Shown piece after piece: positions 5,881 to 10,809 of a stretch of DNA of 10,809 nucleotides. This DNA is from JBCCRH01 sp039208045. GTDB taxonomy: Bacteria > Bacteroidota > Bacteroidia > Chitinophagales > Saprospiraceae. The stretch lies in NCBI GenBank assembly GCA_039208045.1, contig JBCCRH010000191.1, positions 1 to 10,809 on the forward strand, given 5' to 3'. Made by a program: the position numbers and the translations under genes. A model generated the notes under the pieces. The model was not told the DNA's origin. It saw nothing but the letters and a program-made list of their open reading frames with translations, and searched no databases. How positions within the stretch are numbered: the stretch's first letter is position 1; every line of letters starts with the position of its first letter.

Positions 5881-7254
5881 ATGGTAAATGACATGGAAAA
5901 GAAAATCTTACTGACCGAAAAGGAAATTCCAGAGAAGTGGTACAATATCGTTCATGATATGCCCAACAAGCCTCTTCCCCCACTCCACCCAGGCACCAAA
6001 GAACCCATCGGCCCCGATGCTTTAGCGCCGCTCTTCCCAATGGAGCTCATCAAGCAAGAGGTAGCCACTGAAAAGTGGGTTGAAATACCAGAGCAAGTAC
6101 GCGATGTATATAAAGTGTGGCGCCCAACGCCCATGTTCCGAGCACACCAGCTCGAAAAGATGTTAGATACACCGGCGAAGATTTACTACAAATACGAAGG
6201 CGTTAGTCCTTCTGGCTCGCACAAGCCCAACACGGCCGTTGCGCAAGCCTACTACAATAAGCAAGAAGGCGTAAAACGCATCACCACAGAAACAGGCGCA
6301 GGCCAGTGGGGAAGCGCCCTAAGCTTCGCCTGTAACCTATTCGATATTGAGTGCGAAGTATACATGGTAAAAATCAGCTACCATCAAAAGCCCTACCGCA
6401 AAACGATGATGAACTCCTGGGGTGCCAAGGTATTTGCTTCACCAACAGATTTAACCGATGCGGGTCGCCAGGTGCTGGCACAAAATCCGGATTCGCCCGG
6501 CAGCTTAGGTATCGCCATTTCGGAGGCGGTGGAGCGTGCCGTGCAGGATGACCACACCAAGTATGCCCTAGGTAGCGTACTCAACCACGTACTCATGCAC
6601 CAGACCGTCATTGGCTTAGAGGCCGTTAAGCAAATGGAGAAAGCCGGTGATTTACCCGACATTGTCGTGGCTCCTTTTGGTGGTGGCTCCAATTTTGCAG
6701 GCATCAGTTTTCCCTTCATCCGCATGAATTTGGAGGAGGGTAAAAATATCCGTTGCATCGCGAGTGAGCCCGCTTCTTGTCCTAAATTGACCAAAGGCGT
6801 CTTCCGCTACGACTTTGGCGATATGGTGGGGATGACGCCACTCATGCCGATGTATACGCTGGGCCATACGTTCGTCCCCGCTCCTATTCACGCAGGCGGC
6901 TTGCGCTATCACGGTGCAGGCGTAGTAGTCAGCCAACTGCTCAAAGATCAATTGATCGAAGCCATCTCCCACGACCAGCTAGAGTGCTTCGAGGCAGGCC
7001 TCCTTTTTGCGAAAGCAGAAGGCATCATCCCCGCCCCAGAAACGAACCACGCTATCGCCACTGCCATACAAGAAGCTAATAAGTGTAAAGAAGAGGGCGT
7101 TTCCAAAACGATCCTAATCCACTTGTGTGGCCACGGCCACTTCGACTTGGCCGCTTATGACCAGTACTTGAGTGGTAACTTGGTGAAGCATGAGATTACG
7201 AAGGAAGAGATTGAGGCGGCGATTGCTAAGATTAATACGCCGGCGATTCCTTAG
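5881..7254 (+). CDS. trpB: TrpB2-type tryptophan synthase beta chain
   Basis: The 457-residue enzyme belongs to the PLP-dependent fold II family and makes L-tryptophan from indole and L-serine. The visible catalytic set is: R81-P-T-P-M (substrate domain entry), S-G-S-H-K115-P-N-T with K115 as the PLP Schiff-base lysine, T-E137-T-G-A-G-Q-W-G holding the catalytic Glu, and G267-G-G-S-N gripping the PLP phosphate. At the C-terminal end C416-G-H-G-H-F-D replaces the SGRGDKD of ordinary TrpB1. That replacement, the long N-terminal region and the overall length place it in the TrpB2 ('TrpB-like', TIGR01415-type) branch, often found without a partnering TrpA. No trpA or other trp gene is near. Translation could start at 5881 or at the second ATG, 5893; neither has a Shine-Dalgarno sequence. 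A hairpin terminator follows 28 bases after the stop. Confidence 0.95.
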   Translation: MVNDMEKKILLTEKEIPEKWYNIVHDMPNKPLPPLHPGTKEPIGPDALAPLFPMELIKQEVATEKWVEIPEQVRDVYKVWRPTPMFRAHQLEKMLDTPAKIYYKYEGVSPSGSHKPNTAVAQAYYNKQEGVKRITTETGAGQWGSALSFACNLFDIECEVYMVKISYHQKPYRKTMMNSWGAKVFASPTDLTDAGRQVLAQNPDSPGSLGIAISEAVERAVQDDHTKYALGSVLNHVLMHQTVIGLEAVKQMEKAGDLPDIVVAPFGGGSNFAGISFPFIRMNLEEGKNIRCIASEPASCPKLTKGVFRYDFGDMVGMTPLMPMYTLGHTFVPAPIHAGGLRYHGAGVVVSQLLKDQLIEAISHDQLECFEAGLLFAKAEGIIPAPETNHAIATAIQEANKCKEEGVSKTILIHLCGHGHFDLAAYDQYLSGNLVKHEITKEEIEAAIAKINTPAIP

Positions 7255-7282
7255 GGGAAAGAGCGATAAAACGATCAGAATT

Positions 7283-7320
7283 GCCGTGGCCAAATCTATT
7301 GGCTGCGGCTTTCGTATTTT
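7283..7320 (+). terminator. Hairpin terminator after trpB
   Basis: GCCGTGGCCAA (7283-7293) pairs with TTGGCTGCGGC (7299-7309) around the 5-base loop ATCTA. This gives an 11-pair stem, of which two pairs are G-U, followed by CTTTCGTATTTT up to 7320. The stem lies 28 bases after the trpB stop and before the long unlinked gene at 7446, where a terminator is expected. The T tract is interrupted, which lowers certainty about intrinsic termination. Confidence 0.7.
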
Positions 7321-7366
7321 AGGAAAGCAAGTCTTTTTTTATTTCACAAAAATTCCGAAACACAAC

Positions 7367-7398
7367 TTGCTACTTTTACCGAACATAGTTTTATTTTG
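7367..7398 (+). promoter_or_regulatory. Weak candidate promoter for the secreted esterase gene
   Basis: A TTG at 7367-7369 is followed by TAGTTTTA (7386-7393, 7 of 8 to TAnnTTTG) and the overlapping TATTTTG (7392-7398). The spacings from the TTG are 16 and 22 bases, on either side of the usual 19-21, so neither pairing is ideal. The position, about 50 bases upstream of the ATG and after the trpB terminator, is right. The rest of the 191-base gap is AT-rich with nothing else I can name. Confidence 0.25.
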
Positions 7399-7445
7399 AA
7401 AAAACGTTCTAATTATTAACTGCTCACTAAACGAACTACAACCTT

Positions 7446-10400
7446 ATGAATTATGCTATCGCTACCTACCTCTCCCTCCTCGTTTTCGCCCTTCTATCTT
7501 TCTCCGCTACGGCACAAGTGGTGGATGGGGAGCGTACCGGCTTCACTTGGGTGACTACGGAAGAGGTGAGTGATCCGTCCTTTGGTGCGGGCTATACCAT
7601 GTATAGTGCGGCCTGGCCTATCTTTCGGAACTACCCTGGGCCTCAGCATTTCCAGATGGGATTGACTAGTAGTTGGATGACGACTCAGCGAGCAGGTGGT
7701 GAGCCAGATGATTTCTATACGACCATCGAAGGTGGGCTAGGTTGGTGGCATGATACTAGGTTTGGGACGAAGGTGCCAAAGTTTATCATGGGTGGTGTTT
7801 CCTATAACTTTTTTGCTTGGGCAAATGGCCCGGGGGCCGGTAGAAGCGATTTGTTGGCGAATGGCCAGCGGGATTGGAGTACTCCTGGTGGGAAATATGG
7901 GGTGGCGCAGTTATCCAATCGCTTATTGTGGGCACCCGATGGATTAAATATGGCCCAAAGTCTCAATGGGGAATTCTTGGGCTATGGCTACCTGCCCTTG
8001 CCTTTGACGGAGGTGATGACCCAAACTAATGGTCAAGCTATCACAACAGGGAATCAATGTTGGACACTATTTTTAAATACGACGAACTTTAAAGGCCCTG
8101 CCACCTTTTTCTTACCCACTTTTTGGACCGAACCCGTATTGGAAAATCCTGCCCTAGAAGGCTTATTTTTGGACACCAGACCGTCAGATCCTAATGTAGC
8201 TTTTGGTATCGAACATGCGGGCTCGCCTGCCTTAGTCTCCCAAGACAGTGAAGGGAATCGCTATGCGAAGCTAGAGCGATTGCAGTTTCCAGCGAGTAAT
8301 GCGGATAACTCCATGATTCTGAATCAAATTACCGTTTATTCAAAAGATGCGCTTTGGAATGCGATGGAGGCTTGGTTTAATGGCGGTGCTACCGTTAGTG
8401 CAGGCCTGATTAGTTCGGGTGCTTATGGGGTTTCGTTTGTAGATAATGGCGGGGCTATGGCAGCTGAAATTTCTGGGGGTGACTTGGTTCATGAGATCCA
8501 TTTAGACTATATCGATAATGTGCAACTCACCACCAATATCATGGGGTTTGAGTATAACTTAAATGCGGTTTTTGAAAAAGAGGGGCGCTTTGTCTTACCT
8601 GAATATTTTAAGCTTGAATCGGATGATGAATGGCATTACATCCAGGAAACGGAAGTGCCTGCTTCTACCAATTTATTGGAAGCTGTTGTACCTACTACGC
8701 CAAGAACAGAAATTACCTATTTAACTCCATTAGAACCCGATTGCCATTGGCAAGACCCAAATGGCCCTTGGAATAGCCCTGGCCCTACTGCTGGCCCCTT
8801 CCAAGCAGAAATGGGCGATGGAACTACCTTAACCTACTATTGGTACCGCTTTGTGGATCAACCTGCCATTATCCACGCTAATCTCCCCAATGACATTCGA
8901 GATGCCCTACAAAATCGAGTGGAACAAATTCATGCGAATTGGAGTCACAAAGAGGAGTATCTAGCGTCTCCAACTATTGGTGAAATAGCGACACTTGATC
9001 CTAATGGAATCGTAGAGCCTCCGGCAGGCTTAGAAATTGGGTATGTACCGATAGTGACACGACAAGAGAAGTCTGCACGAAAGGTCAGGGTTTTTGTATT
9101 GGCAGGCCAATCCAATATGCAAGGTTATGGGGCCATCGGAGCGGAAGGCGATAATGCTGGCACCTTGGAGGCCGTTATCCAAAATGATATGGATGACGAA
9201 TGGTCAAGGATTGGAACGAGTGATAATTGGAATACCTTGGAGGGCGCTTTCCTCTACTTTGCGAATAATGAAGATACCATTAGAACAAACGTCACCGTAG
9301 GCCAGGGTGCGTACTCAGATTTGATTGGGCCAGAACTAATGTTTGCCCACCAGCTAGATACGTACTACGATGATCCAGTATTGATAATCAAAACAGCTTG
9401 GGGAGGGAAGAATCTTGCGGTCGATTTTCGTCCGCCTTCAGCAACGGGAGAGACGGGTGAGTACTATGATGCTATGATTCAAACCGTACAGAAGGTTACG
9501 CAAAACTTAGCCACCGAATTCCCAACCATCGAAACTTCGAACTTCGAACTCACCGGTTTTGCCTGGTTCCAAGGCTGGAACGATGGAGAAACAGATGCTT
9601 ACTTGAATGAATATGAGAGCAATCTTTATCATCTAGTGGATGATGTAAGAAATGACTTAGATGCTCCAAACCTTCCTGTCGTTATCGCCAATTCTGGCCA
9701 TGGAGGGTTTCCGCTAAGTGATGATCCTTGGGTGCAAAGTATGCAAACGATGGTTTCCCCAGCACAGGAAGCGGTAGCTTGTAATGATTCACTATTTGGT
9801 GGTCGGGTAGGCTTTGTGGATACTAAACCATTCTTTTTGGATGCCTCCGAATCGCCTGAGGATGCCATTCACCATTTCAACAATAATGCCCTTACGTTTC
9901 TGAATATTGGAAAAGCCCTTGGTGATGAGATGATTCTTGCCATTAATGATATGGCTTATTGTTATGGCGATTGTGCGCAGCAAGTTTCTCCGGGTATTGT
10001 ATCCATTGGGAATAGGGTGTGGAATGACCTCAACCAGGATGGGATTAATGATCCGGATGAGCCTGGAATTCCTGGTGTTTCGCTGGTGATTTGGGGCGAT
10101 TCGGATGGCGATGCTATTCCTGACTGGCAAGGGTTTGGAGGTGTGCAAGTCACAGATGCGGAAGGCTATTACAGTTTTTCTGGTCTACAGCCGGGTAATT
10201 ATGTCGTATTTGTGTGGCAAATAGATAATTGGGAGCCCGGCCAAGCACTGCATGGATTTCAGTCTACCAATGGTTTTGTAGCTAATGCTAATAACGATGT
10301 AGACCTAGATAATAATGGCTTTGGAGCCCCTTTTACCGATATTATGTCTGGCATTGTCACCTTATCCCTAGATGAAGAACCACTAAATGACGGTGATGCA

Positions 10401-10730
10401 TTTAATTGTTATTTTAATTATGATGCTAGTGGCAATAATACAGTAGACTTTGGCTTTTTTAATCCCGATATTACCTCCGTCACCAATAGTCCAGACAACT
10501 GGGTTGAGCTATCCCCCAATCCCGCTCAACAGGAGCTGACGATTCAGGGGAATTGGAACTTAGATCAAATCGAATTATTCGATGCTATTGGACGCAGTTT
10601 TCGTACCCTCACGCCTTTGGGCCAGACCCATACGATGGACATTGCTGATTTGCCGAAAGGCATCTATTTTGTAAAGATTTCGAATAAAACGAATGGACTT
10701 ATAAGTCTTAAAAAATTGATAAAGGAATAG
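7446..10730 (+). CDS. Secreted multidomain SGNH/SASA acetylesterase with T9SS sorting tail
   Basis: The 1094-residue protein starts with a Sec signal peptide (1-23, cleavage at A-T-A/Q24). Residues 25 to about 545 are Trp-, Gly- and Asn-rich, look beta-rich, and match nothing I recognise. From about 548 to 835 is a SASA (sialate O-acetylesterase-like) SGNH hydrolase: block I G-Q-S556-N-M with nucleophile Ser556, block II W-G653-G-K-N, block III W-F-Q709-G-W-N712-D, and block V D806-A-I-H809. An SdrD_B-like domain follows (about 852-1000; 'GNRVWNDLNQDGINDPDEPG', then a D-x-D-G-D loop and 'GYYSFSGLQPGNY'). The last 73 residues are a type A T9SS sorting domain (L-S-P-N-P at 1022-1026, 'DLPKGIYFVKI', 'LKKLIKE' end). 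It is inferred to be exported to the surface and to remove acetyl esters from a glycan. Sialate, xylan or pectin specificity cannot be told. Its TAG stop overlaps repeat copy C. Confidence 0.9.
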   Translation: MNYAIATYLSLLVFALLSFSATAQVVDGERTGFTWVTTEEVSDPSFGAGYTMYSAAWPIFRNYPGPQHFQMGLTSSWMTTQRAGGEPDDFYTTIEGGLGWWHDTRFGTKVPKFIMGGVSYNFFAWANGPGAGRSDLLANGQRDWSTPGGKYGVAQLSNRLLWAPDGLNMAQSLNGEFLGYGYLPLPLTEVMTQTNGQAITTGNQCWTLFLNTTNFKGPATFFLPTFWTEPVLENPALEGLFLDTRPSDPNVAFGIEHAGSPALVSQDSEGNRYAKLERLQFPASNADNSMILNQITVYSKDALWNAMEAWFNGGATVSAGLISSGAYGVSFVDNGGAMAAEISGGDLVHEIHLDYIDNVQLTTNIMGFEYNLNAVFEKEGRFVLPEYFKLESDDEWHYIQETEVPASTNLLEAVVPTTPRTEITYLTPLEPDCHWQDPNGPWNSPGPTAGPFQAEMGDGTTLTYYWYRFVDQPAIIHANLPNDIRDALQNRVEQIHANWSHKEEYLASPTIGEIATLDPNGIVEPPAGLEIGYVPIVTRQEKSARKVRVFVLAGQSNMQGYGAIGAEGDNAGTLEAVIQNDMDDEWSRIGTSDNWNTLEGAFLYFANNEDTIRTNVTVGQGAYSDLIGPELMFAHQLDTYYDDPVLIIKTAWGGKNLAVDFRPPSATGETGEYYDAMIQTVQKVTQNLATEFPTIETSNFELTGFAWFQGWNDGETDAYLNEYESNLYHLVDDVRNDLDAPNLPVVIANSGHGGFPLSDDPWVQSMQTMVSPAQEAVACNDSLFGGRVGFVDTKPFFLDASESPEDAIHHFNNNALTFLNIGKALGDEMILAINDMAYCYGDCAQQVSPGIVSIGNRVWNDLNQDGINDPDEPGIPGVSLVIWGDSDGDAIPDWQGFGGVQVTDAEGYYSFSGLQPGNYVVFVWQIDNWEPGQALHGFQSTNGFVANANNDVDLDNNGFGAPFTDIMSGIVTLSLDEEPLNDGDAFNCYFNYDASGNNTVDFGFFNPDITSVTNSPDNWVELSPNPAQQELTIQGNWNLDQIELFDAIGRSFRTLTPLGQTHTMDIADLPKGIYFVKISNKTNGLISLKKLIKE

Positions 10731-10743
10731 ACTTGTTCCGCCA
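10728..10743. repeat. Solitary terminal arm of the palindromic element, copy C
   Basis: TAGACTTGTTCCGCCA matches the left arm of copy A (2792-2807) at 15 of 16 bases and its right arm (inverse of 2942-2957) at 15 of 16. None of the conserved core follows; the next gene starts 18 bases later. It is therefore a lone arm, either a remnant of a full element or a separate short site. Its first three bases are the TAG stop of the esterase gene. Confidence 0.55.
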
Positions 10744-10761
10744 CCTTAATTCGTAGTAGTC

Positions 10762-10809
10762 ATGATGAGAATCAATGGTCATTCCCACTTGCTCCCCTAT
10801 CCTGAACAG
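10762..10809 (+). CDS. Amidohydrolase, first 16 codons (runs off right edge)
   Basis: The frame ATG-ATG at 10762-10767 is open to the window edge and gives MMRINGHSHLLPYPEQ. A strand ending in H-x-H (here H7-S-H9), followed by L-L-P, is the first metal-binding motif of the amidohydrolase superfamily. The 'INGHSHLLPYPE' form resembles Bacteroidota proteins of the Amidohydro_2 group related to aminocarboxymuconate-semialdehyde decarboxylase, which acts in tryptophan breakdown through the kynurenine pathway. Sixteen residues cannot settle the substrate, and chance similarity is possible. It lies 31 bases after the esterase stop on the same strand. Either ATG could be the start. Confidence 0.55.
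   Translation, partial: MMRINGHSHLLPYPEQ

Noticed and set aside
5952..6972. Several antisense and out-of-frame open frames inside trpB
   Set aside because: They lie wholly within a gene with full catalytic motifs and show no protein features; they are shadows of its codon composition.
7326..7371. AGCAAGT (7326-7332) and ACTTGCT (7365-7371), a 7-base inverted repeat upstream of the esterase gene
   Set aside because: A 7-base match over a 32-base gap is expected by chance about once in a region of this size, so I do not call an operator.

Overview
The window looks like a piece of a Bacteroidota chromosome. One protein ends in a type IX secretion (Por-type) sorting domain, three or four products are Bacteroidota-style lipoproteins, there is a DUF6495 protein, and one promoter carries an exact TAnnTTTG -7 box. 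A Saprospiria/Lewinella-like host is my impression only. I see no tRNA, rRNA, CRISPR array, transposase or phage gene.

Layout. At 1-802 on the minus strand an exported lipoprotein inorganic pyrophosphatase is followed after 4 bases by the start of a GNAT acetyltransferase that runs off the left edge. A divergent 156-bp gap with small hairpins separates it from a plus-strand cluster (959-2786). That cluster encodes a GIN-domain (DUF2807) beta-helix protein with seven SGSG[D/N] coils, a small lipocalin-like lipoprotein and a membrane-anchored protein. A convergent minus-strand gene (4150-2960) encodes a lipoprotein with a helical N-terminal half, and a TerC-family membrane protein (5283-4432) lies upstream of it. 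Divergent from TerC is a likely two-gene operon, DUF6495 plus a TrpB2-type tryptophan synthase beta chain (5373-7254), closed by a good hairpin terminator. Then comes a 1094-residue secreted protein (7446-10730). It has a signal peptide, about 520 unrecognised residues, an SGNH/SASA acetylesterase domain, an SdrD_B-like domain and a T9SS tail. The right edge catches the first 16 codons of an amidohydrolase with an HxH motif.

How it fits together. Most products act at the cell envelope: the lipoproteins, the GIN protein, TerC (probably metal export) and the T9SS esterase. TrpB2 and the edge amidohydrolase could both touch tryptophan metabolism, but they are not in one operon and the link is speculative.

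The most unusual thing is non-coding. Two intergenic palindromic elements of about 165 bp (2792-2957 and 4273-4434) share a conserved core and nested inverted arms. A solitary copy of the terminal arm sits at 10728-10743. In two of the three loci the element terminus supplies the TAG stop codon of the adjacent gene. I could not identify this as a known repeat family.
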